24,829 bases of DNA from Actinomycetota bacterium (lineage in GTDB: Bacteria > Actinomycetota > Actinomycetes > Streptosporangiales > Streptosporangiaceae): contig QGUZ01000046.1 in assembly GCA_003242605.1 (NCBI GenBank), positions 1-24,829 of the forward strand. Direction: 5' to 3'. This document shows, one piece after another, positions 13,501 to 20,892 of this stretch; positions within the stretch are counted from its first letter, which is position 1; every line of letters begins with the position of its first letter. Under the pieces are notes generated by a model that ran no database searches, was not told where the DNA came from, and worked only from the letters and a program-made list of their open reading frames with translations. The position numbers and the translations under genes were made by a program.

Positions 13501-13746
13501 TCAGCGCATCCTGATCGGCTGGGCCGGCACGTTACGGGGCTTGTCCACGATGACGTCGCTGTAGACGTCGAAGACCAGGGCGAGGATGCCGCCCAGCGCG
13601 CACAGGCCGACACCGCCGATCCAGAACAGGGTCCAGTTCGGCCCGGCGGTCAGCGCGTAGCCGCCGATCACGAACCCGGCGAAGATCACGCCGACCGCGA
13701 TCCACGACGTCAGCCGACCTGCGTGGCTCTGCTTCTGCTCGCTCAT
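13501..13746 (-). CDS. Small two-helix membrane protein, HGxxPAAW-like
   Basis: The 81-residue product starts at ATG 13746, behind GAGGAAAGG. A short polar head (MSEQKQSHAGRLTSW) precedes two membrane helices, about residues 16-34 and 40-59 (FWIGGVGLCALGGILAL), then a polar tail with DVYSDVIVDKPRNVP. Length, topology and the SHAGRLTSWIAVG segment resemble the small actinobacterial HGxxPAAW membrane protein family, whose function is unknown; the motif is not an exact match. It is divergent from a molybdopterin oxidoreductase across about 200 bases. The upstream spacer carries an 11-bp tandem repeat that may take part in control. Confidence 0.75.
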   Translation of the reverse strand: MSEQKQSHAGRLTSWIAVGVIFAGFVIGGYALTAGPNWTLFWIGGVGLCALGGILALVFDVYSDVIVDKPRNVPAQPIRMR

Positions 13747-13786
13747 CGTGCCTTTCCTCGTTCAGGGCTTACCGGCCTTCCAGCGG

Positions 13787-13808
13787 CGACCGGGAGTCGA
13801 CCGGGAGT
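13787..13808. repeat. Two tandem copies of an 11-bp unit
   Basis: CGACCGGGAGT occurs twice head to tail with no gap (13787-13797, 13798-13808). It is 40-60 bases before the start of the small membrane protein gene and close to its likely transcription start (TACGAT on the - strand, 13810-13815). One-turn spacing suggests a protein-binding site; otherwise it is a slippage duplication. Confidence 0.5.
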
Positions 13809-13873
13809 CATCGTATGCCAGCCGATGACCGCCCCTTTCCCCGCCCTGCGCCCAGCGGGCCGCGGCGAGAGGG

Positions 13874-13902
13874 GCGACAGGCCGCGCGCCGTGCCGTACC
13901 CT
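13874..13902 (+). promoter_or_regulatory. Candidate promoter of the molybdopterin oxidoreductase gene
   Basis: GCGACA (13874-13879), a 17-base spacer and TACCCT (13897-13902), predicting a start about 35 bases before the ATG. It is a partial match to the housekeeping consensus, supported by position. Confidence 0.35.
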
Positions 13903-13944
13903 GAGTTCGAAAAGTGAATCCAGATCGGGTCGAGGAGGCCTGCG

Positions 13945-16197
13945 ATGGACGGTGGGTGGCGGCCGACGGCGTGCGTGCTGTGCGCGAGCAACTGCGGCCT
14001 GGAGGTGCAGGTGGCGGGCAGGCGGCTCGCCCGGATCCGGGGCGACCGGCGGCACCCGGCCTCGAGGGGCTACACGTGCGAGAAGCCGCTGCGGCTCGAC
14101 CACTACCAGAACGGCGCGGACCGGCTCACCCACCCGCTGCGGCGCCGCGCCGACGGCACGTTCGAGCGCGTCGGCTGGGACACCGCGATCGCCGAGGTCG
14201 CCGAGCGGCTGCTCGCGATCCGCGAGGCCGCGGGCGGCGAGACGATCTTCTACTACGGCGGCGGCGGGCAGGGGAACCACCTCTGCGGCTCGTACGGCCT
14301 GGCGCTGATGCGGGCGCTCGGGGCGCGGTACCGCTCCAGCGCGCTCGCCCAGGAGAAGACCGGGCAGTTCTGGGTGCACGACCGGCTGTTCGGCGACCTC
14401 GCCACCGGCGACTTCGAGCACTGCGAGGTGGCGGTGTTCATCGGCAAGAACCCCTGGCAGTCGCACGGCATCCCGCGCGCCCGGCCCACCCTGCGCGAGA
14501 TCTCCCGCGACCCGGCCCGCTGCCTCATCGTGATCGACCCGCGCCGCACCGAGACCGCCGAGATCGCCGACATCCACCTCGCGCCCCGCCCCGGCACGGA
14601 CGCCTGGCTGCTCGCCGCACTCGCCGCGACGCTCGTCCAGGAGGACCGCATCGCCCGCGACTGGCTCGCCGCGCACACGGTCGGGCTCGACCAGGTCACC
14701 GCCGTCCTCGCCGAGGTGCCGATCGCCCGGTACGCCGAGATCTCCGGCGTGCCCGAGGAGCTGGTGCGCCGCACCGCCCGGCGCATCGCCGCGGCCGAGA
14801 GCGTCGCCGTACACGAGGACCTCGGGGTGCAGATGACCCTGCACTCCACGGTGAACAGCTACCTCGACGCCCTCATCTACCTGCTTACCGGCAACTTCGG
14901 CCGGATCGGCACGAACAACCCGCCGATCATGTTCGCCCAGCTGCACGCCCCCTCCCACTGGAGCGGCGAACGCGACCGGTTCAGCCCGGTGGCCGGCGCG
15001 CGCATCATCTCCGGCCTCGTGCCGTGCAACGTGATCGCCGACGAGATCCTCACCGACCACCCGGCCCGCTACCGCGCAATGATCGTCGACTCGGCGAACC
15101 CGGCGCACTCGCTCGCCGACTCCCCGCGCATGCGCGAGGCCCTGCGCGCCCTCGACCTGCTCGTCGTCATCGACGTCGCGATGACCGAGACCGCCCGGCT
15201 CGCCGACTACGTGCTGCCCGTCCCCAGCCAGTTCGAGAAGTGGGAGGCCACGTTCTTCAACCTGGAGACCCCGGCGAACCACTTCCACCTGCGCCGGCCC
15301 GTGCTCGACCCGCCGCCCGGCGCCGACCTGCTGCCCGAGCCCGAGATCTACGCCCGCCTCTGCGAGGCGATCGGCGCCCTGCCCGACCTGACGTCCCTGC
15401 GCGAGGCGGCCGCCCGGGGCCGGGCCGCGTTCGCCGAGGCGTTCCGGCGGGCCGTCGCCGCCGACCCGGCCCTCGCCAAGGTCGCCCCGATCGTCCTCTA
15501 CCGCACCCTCGGCCCCACCCTGCCGTACGGCGCGGCCGCCGCGGCCACCCTCTGGGCCCTCGCCCACAAGGTCGCCGCGGCGCACCCCGACGCGGTACGG
15601 CGCGCCGGCATCCCCGGCGAGGGCGCGGAGCTCGGCGAGAACCTCTTCGACGCGATCCTGAACAGCCCGTCCGGCGTCGTGTACGCGGTCGACGCGCCCG
15701 GCGACGGCCTGCGGCGCATCGGCACCCCCGACGGCCGCATCCACCTCGCCATCCCCGAGCTGCTCGCCGAGATCGCCGCGCTCGGCGACGGGCCGCCCGC
15801 CGACCCCGCGTACCCGTTCGTGCTGTCGGCCGGGGAGCGCCGCGCGTTCACCGCCAACACGATCATCCGCGACCCGGCCTGGCGCCGCCGTGACGCCTCC
15901 GGAGTACTGCGCATCAACCCCAAGGACGCCGCCGGCCTCGGCATCGCCTCCGGCGACCCCGTCCGCGTCACCACCCGCCGCGGCTCGGTCGACGCCGTGG
16001 CCGAGCTCACCGACACCGTGCAGCCGGGCCACATCACCCTCCCGAACGGCCTCGGCCTGCGCTACCCGGACGCGTCCGGCGAGCCCGTCCTCACCGGCGC
16101 CCCGCCGAACGAGCTCACCCGTGCCGAGGACCGCGACCCGTACGCGGGCACGCCGTGGCACAAGCATGTGCGGGCCCGGGTCGAGCCGGTGCGGTAG
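13945..16197 (+). CDS. Molybdopterin-dependent oxidoreductase with N-terminal 4Fe-4S site
   Basis: Large-subunit oxidoreductase of the DMSO-reductase/formate-dehydrogenase superfamily, 750 residues. ATG 13945 has GAGGAGG 6 bases upstream. The N-terminus binds a 4Fe-4S cluster through C10, C13, C17 and C45 (CX2CX3CX27C), followed by the conserved Lys (K47). Then come the Mo-bis-guanine-dinucleotide domains, with FIGKNPWQSHGIPRA, VIDPRRTETAEIADIHLAPRPGTD and LTGNFGRIGTNN. The C-terminal dinucleotide domain has INPKDAAGLGIASGDPVRVTTRRGSV. There is no Tat signal, so it is cytoplasmic. The molybdenum ligand cannot be fixed by eye. No ferredoxin, NAD-binding or FdhD-type gene adjoins it, so its electron partner is elsewhere; substrate unknown. 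Confidence 0.9.
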   Translation: MDGGWRPTACVLCASNCGLEVQVAGRRLARIRGDRRHPASRGYTCEKPLRLDHYQNGADRLTHPLRRRADGTFERVGWDTAIAEVAERLLAIREAAGGETIFYYGGGGQGNHLCGSYGLALMRALGARYRSSALAQEKTGQFWVHDRLFGDLATGDFEHCEVAVFIGKNPWQSHGIPRARPTLREISRDPARCLIVIDPRRTETAEIADIHLAPRPGTDAWLLAALAATLVQEDRIARDWLAAHTVGLDQVTAVLAEVPIARYAEISGVPEELVRRTARRIAAAESVAVHEDLGVQMTLHSTVNSYLDALIYLLTGNFGRIGTNNPPIMFAQLHAPSHWSGERDRFSPVAGARIISGLVPCNVIADEILTDHPARYRAMIVDSANPAHSLADSPRMREALRALDLLVVIDVAMTETARLADYVLPVPSQFEKWEATFFNLETPANHFHLRRPVLDPPPGADLLPEPEIYARLCEAIGALPDLTSLREAAARGRAAFAEAFRRAVAADPALAKVAPIVLYRTLGPTLPYGAAAAATLWALAHKVAAAHPDAVRRAGIPGEGAELGENLFDAILNSPSGVVYAVDAPGDGLRRIGTPDGRIHLAIPELLAEIAALGDGPPADPAYPFVLSAGERRAFTANTIIRDPAWRRRDASGVLRINPKDAAGLGIASGDPVRVTTRRGSVDAVAELTDTVQPGHITLPNGLGLRYPDASGEPVLTGAPPNELTRAEDRDPYAGTPWHKHVRARVEPVR

Positions 16198-16210
16198 CCG
16201 TACGGCGATG

Positions 16211-16251
16211 CGGGGGCGGTGCGCGGCCGCCGCTTGGCGGGACCGCCCCCG
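16211..16251. terminator. Terminator between convergent genes
   Basis: Perfect 10-bp inverted repeat, CGGGGGCGGT (16211-16220) and ACCGCCCCCG (16242-16251), whose loop can itself pair. It lies 13 bases after the oxidoreductase stop and before the convergent beta-helix gene, so it may serve both directions. Confidence 0.6.
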
Positions 16252-16321
16252 TCGTTCCGCTGGTGCCGGGGCGGCCCCGACTCCGGCGGCGCCGCCAGGG
16301 CGGGGCTCTCCCCGGGGATCC

Positions 16322-17374
16322 CTATCCGACGCAGCCGGGGACGGGGTTGGGGCCCGAGCAGTTGTTCGGGGTGTTGCCGGTGATCGTGGGGAGGGTGGTG
16401 AGGACCGTTCCGGAGTTGTACACGCCGCCGCCGTCCTCGGCCGCCACGTTGTTCTGGATGGGGACGGCCACCAGCGTCGCGGTGGCGCCGCTCTCGTTGT
16501 ACAGGCCCGCGCCTGTGCCGGCGCCGGGCTCGGGGGCGGTGTTGCCGGTGATCCTGCCGATCCGGACGGTGAGCGTTCCGCTGTTGTAGATGCCGCCGGC
16601 GCCCAGGGACCCGGAGTTCTGCTCGACCACGACGTTCACGAGCGTGGCGTTCCCATCGTTGTAGAGCCCGCCGCCGAACATGCCGGTGTTGCCGGAAAGG
16701 CGGCCGCCGGTGACGTCGAGCCTCCCTCCGATGTCGTTGATGACACCCGAGCCGCCGTAGGCGGTGTTGCCGGTGACGTTCGTGCCGGTGAGCGTCAGCG
16801 TGCCGCTGTTGTAGATGCCGCCGCCGAAACTCTCCGGGTTCGCGGCGTTCTGGGAGACGGTGCTGAAGGTCAGGCGCGTGGTTCCCTGGTTGGCGATTCC
16901 GCCGCCGTTGATCGTCGAGGCGTTGCCGATGACGCGGACCGAGGTCCCGGTGAGCGTGCCGGTGGCGGCGACGAAGATGCCGCCGCCGTCGCCGGTGACG
17001 TTTCCGCCGGTCACGGTGAGCGACCGCACGGTGAGGTTGCCTCCGGCGCCGACCTCCAGGATGCGGAAGCCGGGAGCACCCTCGTCGCGCTGCAGGGTGG
17101 CGTTGTTGCCGGTGATCACGACGGGGGTGGTGATGGCGGGCAGCGGGCCGGTCTCCGCCGTCAGGTGGTAGACGCAGTTGGGGGCGAGCAGGATGCTGCT
17201 CAGGTTCGGGGCGGCGTTGGCCGCGTTGATGGCGCTGATCAGGGCGGGTACGTCGTTGCAGGGCACCACCGACTGCGCCTGGGCGGGGGAGGCCGGGCAG
17301 GCCGGCAGCGCGAGCGCCGCCACGGATACGGCGCGGGCGACCGCGTCACGGATTTTCGTGATATGTGGGAGCAT
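16322..17374 (-). CDS. Secreted right-handed beta-helix repeat protein
   Basis: 350-residue exported protein of unknown function. ATG 17374 has GAGGAG about 6 bases upstream. Residues 1-34 are a signal peptide with basic start, hydrophobic core (VSVAALALPAC) and a cleavage-like SPAQA end. Cys 26 within LPAC could be a poor lipobox, but Pro before Ala argues against it. From about residue 115 some eight repeats of 22-28 residues follow the pattern GGGIYNSGTLTLTGTNVTGNT. Such Gly-Gly-Gly-hydrophobic-Tyr-Asn and Thr-Gly-Asn-Thr turns are typical of pectate-lyase-like or polymorphic-outer-membrane-type beta helices. A C-terminal pair of cysteines (NNCSG, PGCVG) may cap the helix. No enzyme active site can be named. 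An adhesin, wall-surface or polysaccharide-binding role is inferred. Confidence 0.85.
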   Translation of the reverse strand: MLPHITKIRDAVARAVSVAALALPACPASPAQAQSVVPCNDVPALISAINAANAAPNLSSILLAPNCVYHLTAETGPLPAITTPVVITGNNATLQRDEGAPGFRILEVGAGGNLTVRSLTVTGGNVTGDGGGIFVAATGTLTGTSVRVIGNASTINGGGIANQGTTRLTFSTVSQNAANPESFGGGIYNSGTLTLTGTNVTGNTAYGGSGVINDIGGRLDVTGGRLSGNTGMFGGGLYNDGNATLVNVVVEQNSGSLGAGGIYNSGTLTVRIGRITGNTAPEPGAGTGAGLYNESGATATLVAVPIQNNVAAEDGGGVYNSGTVLTTLPTITGNTPNNCSGPNPVPGCVG

Positions 17375-17484
17375 CCGGTTCTCCTCGGCAGAAAGCAGGC
17401 GTCAGCGGCGCGTTTTCCTGAAATGCCGCAGGGTGTGAAAGGCGTTGACGGAAGAATTCCCGGCCCCGGTTCAACGGGCGCCTG

Positions 17485-17496
17485 CGAACCGGTTCG
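17485..17496. promoter_or_regulatory. Perfect 12-bp palindrome upstream of the beta-helix gene
   Basis: CGAACCGGTTCG is its own reverse complement and lies 111 bases upstream of the beta-helix start codon. The surrounding spacer (17400-17590) is AT-richer than the genome norm, as promoters often are. Operator function is inferred only from this. Confidence 0.3.
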
Positions 17497-17652
17497 ATGT
17501 CGGAAAATGAAGCGTGTGGAATTCGCTCGGTCGCTATTGAAAAATGCGCCAAACAGGCCGAGGTGTGCGAATAGGCCGATATGGTGATGTGACGACCGGT
17601 GGGAACACCGTCCAAGCCGGGCCGACGGCGAAAATGCCATCGGGTCCCACGC

Positions 17653-17684
17653 CCACGGCCGCGACCGGTTGGCCGCGGCCGTGG
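17653..17684. other. Perfect 11-bp GC hairpin in gene-poor DNA
   Basis: CCACGGCCGCG (17653-17663) and CGCGGCCGTGG (17674-17684) with a 10-base loop. It lies between the beta-helix promoter region and the methyltransferase remnant. No gene ends just here, so its role is unclear; the region 17500-17784 otherwise shows no gene. Confidence 0.4.
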
Positions 17685-17784
17685 TCCGTCACCCGTGGGG
17701 CGGCCTCCCCGGCGGGACCATCCGGCCCGGTGGCCGGCGCAGCCCGGAGCGCGGAATGGCGGCAAGACGGTGGCATGTCCGGCC

Positions 17785-18237
17785 ACCGCCCGGCTCGCCC
17801 GGGACGGCCCCGCCGTTATCGCGCGGCTCGGCGACGCCCGCGGACTCCCGGTCGCCGACGACGCCTTCGACGCGCCCCCGCTGCCCGGCCCGCTCCGCCA
17901 CCTCGACGAACGGGAGGACCGTGTCCCCACCCCGCGCGAGGCCCGCCGTGCCGTACGGCCCGGCGGCGTCCTCGCCGCGGCGATCAACCGGGTTCGCGTC
18001 CCTCTGCAACGGCCTTGCCCAGGGCTTCCTCCTCGGCTCCGGCTTCCGCGAGATCGTCGAGACCGACCGGCGCACCGGGTGCCACCGCACCCCGGGAACC
18101 ATCCGGCCTGGTTGACCACCGCCCACTTCCATCACCCGGGCGAGCCGCGCGCGGAATGCCGCGACGCCGGTCCCAACGTCGTCGACCCGGTCGGCGTGGC
18201 GGAGAGCGGCCGGGACGTCCAGGGCGGCCACCGGTAA
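17785..18237 (+). pseudogene. SAM-dependent methyltransferase pseudogene
   Basis: Three consecutive stretches read as one class I methyltransferase, but in alternating frames. Frame one (17785-17992) has GDARGLPVADDAFDA, then LPGPLRHLDEREDRV and ARRAVRPGGVLAAAINR, the usual motif order. Frame two (17993-18095) has FASLCNGLAQGFLLGSGFREIVETD. Frame one resumes (18097 on) with NHPAWLTTAHFHHPGEPRAE. The SAM-binding glycine motif I that should precede this is not found. Two frameshifts plus the missing N-terminus mark it as decayed. The family is inferred from the order of motifs; the original substrate is unknown. Confidence 0.65.
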
Positions 18238-18772
18238 GGCGTGGAGGCGGGCAGGGCCGGCGGACGTTCCCCGGGCGAGCAGGCCGCCGAGCGCTGGCGC
18301 GGTCACGACGGTGCCGCTCCCCGCAAGGGAGACCCAGGGGCGCTGAGGGCGGGCCGGAGGCCACCGCGTGGCCGACGAGTCAGTGGCGGCGGTTTGCGGG
18401 GTCCGGGCCGCTCCCGCGCCCATGGCCGCGGGTGGGGGAGCCGGGGGAGTGCTCGGCCGAGGCCGTGGGCCACCGGTGGGTGGTGCGAGCGGCTGTGATG
18501 CCGTGCCGACGCGTCGGCCACGGCTTGCCGCCGTCCTGTTCTGGCGTGATGCCTGATGCGGCAGGAGAAGGGCCTCGGTGTGGCGCGATGCCGTCGCCTT
18601 CCCGTTCCGCGGTCCCATACTCGCCAGGCGAAGGAGTGCCCCTTCAGGGGTCCAAGGCCGGCGAGGGCACGGGTCCGGGTCGTCGCGGCCGGAGATTCGT
18701 GAGCAGCCTGGTGCCGATGCGGCGGGTGAGCCTGCCGACCACGATCATTGGAACGATAACCCTTGGTCACCA
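18238..18772. other. Gene-free spacer before the tetR operator
   Basis: About 535 bases with only low-complexity Arg/Gly/Pro-rich frames on both strands and no ribosome site or family motif. I see no repeat or RNA gene in it. It is probably decayed sequence continuous with the methyltransferase remnant. Confidence 0.5.
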
Positions 18773-18799
18773 GGAGAAACTGAACTGTACCGTTTACTT
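18773..18799. promoter_or_regulatory. Operator-like site upstream of the tetR gene
   Basis: The core GTACCGTTTACTT (18787-18799) is identical to that in front of the MFS gene at 20866-20878. Over 27 bp the two sites match at 21 positions. Here the left arm is weaker (GAAACTGAAC). It ends 20 bases before the tetR ATG, over the expected promoter, which fits autoregulation. Confidence 0.7.
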
Positions 18800-18819
18800 T
18801 GCACGGGAAGGGCGACGAC

Positions 18820-19449
18820 ATGGTGAGGCGGGGCGAGACGCTGCGGGATCACATCCTCGACGTGGCCAAGGAGGTGTTCCTCGAGAACGGCTTCGAGCGC
18901 GCGTCGATGGACATGATCGCGGCACGCGCCCAGACGTCGAAGCGCTCGCTGTACGCCCACTTCCCGGCCAAGGACGTGCTGTTCGCGGCGGTGGCGGAGC
19001 GGATCCGGGAGCTGTTCCGCGGCAAGCTGCGCCCGCCGGAGAACTACGCCGAGACGCCCGTGGAGGCCGTGACGCTCTTCTGCGGCCACTTCCTCCAGCT
19101 GCTCCAGTGGACGTGGATCGCGCGCACCTGCCGGCTCGGCATCTCCGAGGCCGAGCGGACCCCGGAGGTGAGCGCCCAGCTCTACGAGGCGTTCTTCGGC
19201 ACCGCGGGGGAGTATCTCGCCTCCTTCCTCGGCGCCCGGTACGGCCTTGCGGACGCCGAGGCGAAGGCGCTCGCCGACCGCCTGCTCGGCGCCGTGGTGT
19301 ACCCCGCGCTGCCGCAGATCCTGTTCGGGGTCCGCCGTCCTAACACCGAGCTCCCCGACAGGGAAAGGCTGGCGGACGACGTCGACCTCGACGCCGTCCG
19401 CCGGGACGTGACGGCGGTGCTCACCACCGTCAAGGACGGCACCGCCTGA
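18820..19449 (+). CDS. TetR/AcrR-family repressor
   Basis: Repressor of 209 residues. ATG 18820 has GGAAGGG (18806-18812) 7 bases upstream; the TTG at 18799 is less likely. The N-terminal helix-turn-helix is canonical: LRDHILDVAKEVFLENGFERASMDMIAARAQTSKRSLYAHFPAKDVLF, written here as residues about 8-54. The ligand-binding part is helical and includes FFGTAGEYLASFLGARYGL, similar to AefR-like C-terminal domains. The gene converges on an MFS exporter with stop codons directly abutting (TGA 19447-19449, opposing stop 19450-19452). The same operator sequence lies before both genes, so it most likely represses itself and the exporter and releases DNA on binding an exported compound. The ligand is unknown. 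Confidence 0.9.
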   Translation: MVRRGETLRDHILDVAKEVFLENGFERASMDMIAARAQTSKRSLYAHFPAKDVLFAAVAERIRELFRGKLRPPENYAETPVEAVTLFCGHFLQLLQWTWIARTCRLGISEAERTPEVSAQLYEAFFGTAGEYLASFLGARYGLADAEAKALADRLLGAVVYPALPQILFGVRRPNTELPDRERLADDVDLDAVRRDVTAVLTTVKDGTA

Positions 19450-20829
19450 TCACGCCTGCGGCACCTGGCTGCGCCGCCCGCGTACCGTCGTGATCCCGAG
19501 CGTGACGGCCCCGATGAGCGCCAGTACGGCCGTGCTGAGGAACGCCAGGCCGTACCCGGCGACCAGGGAGCCGCCCGCGGCCGTGCCCGCCGCCGAGATG
19601 CCGACGAGGACCGCGACGCCGATGGCCCCGCCGATCTGCTGGCCGGCGACGAAGAGCGCACCGGCGACGCCGCGCCGGTGCGGCGCCACGCCCGCGGTCA
19701 CCGCGACCGACAGCGCGGGCAGCGCGAGCCCGACCCCCGCGGCGGTGAACAGGATGCCGCCGAGCACGTCCACGAGGTAGGTGCCGTCGGCCCGCACCTG
19801 GGCGAGCCAGAGCTGGCCGACCATCAGCAGGACCAGCGACGCCACGCCCTGCCACCGTTCCCCGATCGCGGGGAGGAGCCGGCCGGAGACGAACATGGAG
19901 AACGTCATCCCGGTCATCGTCGCGGGGAACAGCGCGAGCCCGGTCATCAGCGGGCTGTAGCCGAGCACGAGCTGGAGGTAGAGCGAGACGAAGTAGACGT
20001 ATCCGGCGAGCACCAGCCCGACGATGAGGTTGGCCACCAGGACGACCGCCCGCTCGCCGCGGACGAGCTCGCCGGGCAGCATCGGGTCGGAGCCGCGCCG
20101 CTCGACCACGACGAACGCCGCGGCGAGCGCGGCGGCGACGGCGAGCGTGACCGCGGTCATCGCGGCCCCGCTCTCCCGCGCCTGGGTCACCCCGAGGATG
20201 AGCGCGGCGATCGCCCCCGTCGCGGTGAGGCCGCCCGCGATGTCGAGCCGCGTGCCACGGCGCGGCATCGACGGCGGGACACCCCACAGGATCGCCGCGA
20301 TCAGGACCGCGACGAGAGGGGTGTTGACGAGGAGCACCCAGCGCCATCCGGCGGCCTGGACGAGGAAGCCGCCGAGGACGATCCCCGCCGCGGCGCCCGC
20401 CGCCGTGCTCCCCTGGAAGATGCCCAGCGCCCTCGCCCGCGCGGCCGGCTCGACATAGGCGCCGGTGACCAGCGCGAGCAACGCCGGGGGGACCATTGCG
20501 GCGCTCGCCCCCTGCGCCAGCCGCGCCCCGATCAGCATTCCGCCCGACACGGCGACCCCGCCGGCCAGCGCGGAGAGGGCGAAGGCCACCAGGCCGATCA
20601 GCAGCGACCTCCGGTGCCCGACGAGGTCGCCGAACCGCCCGCCGAGCAGCAGCAGCGCGCCGTAGGTCAGGGCGTAGCCGGTGACCACCCACTGCAACGT
20701 GGCGGCGTCGAAGCCGAGGTCAGACCGGATCGCCGGTAAGGCGACGTTCGCGGACGCGAAGTTCATCTGGAGTAGGAACTGGGCCACCGAGGCGAGGGTG
20801 AGGCTCCATACGGGTCGAAACTGCGGCAT
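19450..20829 (-). CDS. MFS drug-efflux transporter, 14-helix DHA2 type
   Basis: Proton-driven exporter of 459 residues in the cytoplasmic membrane. ATG 20829 is used. About 14 hydrophobic helices are visible. Motif A is GGRFGDLVGHRR (63-74), between helices 2 and 3. Other family segments are LQWVVTGYALTYGALLLLGG, GARLAQGASAAMVPPALLAL and FLVQAAGWRWVLLVNTPL. The helix count and these segments fit the DHA2 (EmrB/QacA-like) group that exports lipophilic drugs or antiseptics. The promoter overlaps a perfect inverted repeat shared with the tetR promoter, so it is presumably repressed by that neighbour. The 3' ends of the two genes meet without a gap or terminator. Confidence 0.9.
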   Translation of the reverse strand: MPQFRPVWSLTLASVAQFLLQMNFASANVALPAIRSDLGFDAATLQWVVTGYALTYGALLLLGGRFGDLVGHRRSLLIGLVAFALSALAGGVAVSGGMLIGARLAQGASAAMVPPALLALVTGAYVEPAARARALGIFQGSTAAGAAAGIVLGGFLVQAAGWRWVLLVNTPLVAVLIAAILWGVPPSMPRRGTRLDIAGGLTATGAIAALILGVTQARESGAAMTAVTLAVAAALAAAFVVVERRGSDPMLPGELVRGERAVVLVANLIVGLVLAGYVYFVSLYLQLVLGYSPLMTGLALFPATMTGMTFSMFVSGRLLPAIGERWQGVASLVLLMVGQLWLAQVRADGTYLVDVLGGILFTAAGVGLALPALSVAVTAGVAPHRRGVAGALFVAGQQIGGAIGVAVLVGISAAGTAAGGSLVAGYGLAFLSTAVLALIGAVTLGITTVRGRRSQVPQA

Positions 20830-20851
20830 GCGTGACGATCCTTTCCCTCGT

Positions 20852-20878
20852 AAGTAAACTCAACCGTACCGTTTACTT
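20852..20878. promoter_or_regulatory. Inverted-repeat operator of the MFS gene
   Basis: AAGTAAAC (20852-20859) and GTTTACTT (20871-20878) are perfect 8-bp arms with an 11-base spacer, 23 bases before the ATG. This is the stronger of two copies of the site; the other is at 18773-18799. Binding by the TetR protein is inferred. Confidence 0.75.
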
Positions 20879-20892
20879 CGAGGGTGCGACAA
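20863..20892 (-). promoter_or_regulatory. Promoter of the MFS gene
   Basis: Read on the - strand: TTGTCG (20892-20887), an 18-base spacer and TACGGT (20868-20863). The -10 lies within the spacer of the operator, so a bound repressor would block polymerase. Confidence 0.5.

Noticed and set aside
12904..13917. Open frames through the gene-free spacer 12886-13500
   Set aside because: They span G homopolymers and hairpins, have no ribosome site and encode only Gly/Arg/Pro runs; openness is expected from base composition.
13762..16167. 801-codon open frame on the - strand opposite the molybdopterin oxidoreductase
   Set aside because: Its length is due to GC-biased third positions. It is Val/Gly/Asp/Arg-rich without motifs, and the + strand frame has clear cofactor and Fe-S signatures and a ribosome site.
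16322..17340. Repeats in the beta-helix gene as a CRISPR-like or satellite array
   Set aside because: Periodicity is in-frame (22-28 codons), the DNA is degenerate between copies and there are no constant repeats with unique spacers; it is protein repeat structure.
17348..17374. Lipoprotein assignment of the beta-helix protein from Cys 26
   Set aside because: The LPAC context has Pro at -2, unusual for a lipobox, and a good signal peptidase I site (AQA) lies a few residues on; left as a minor alternative only.
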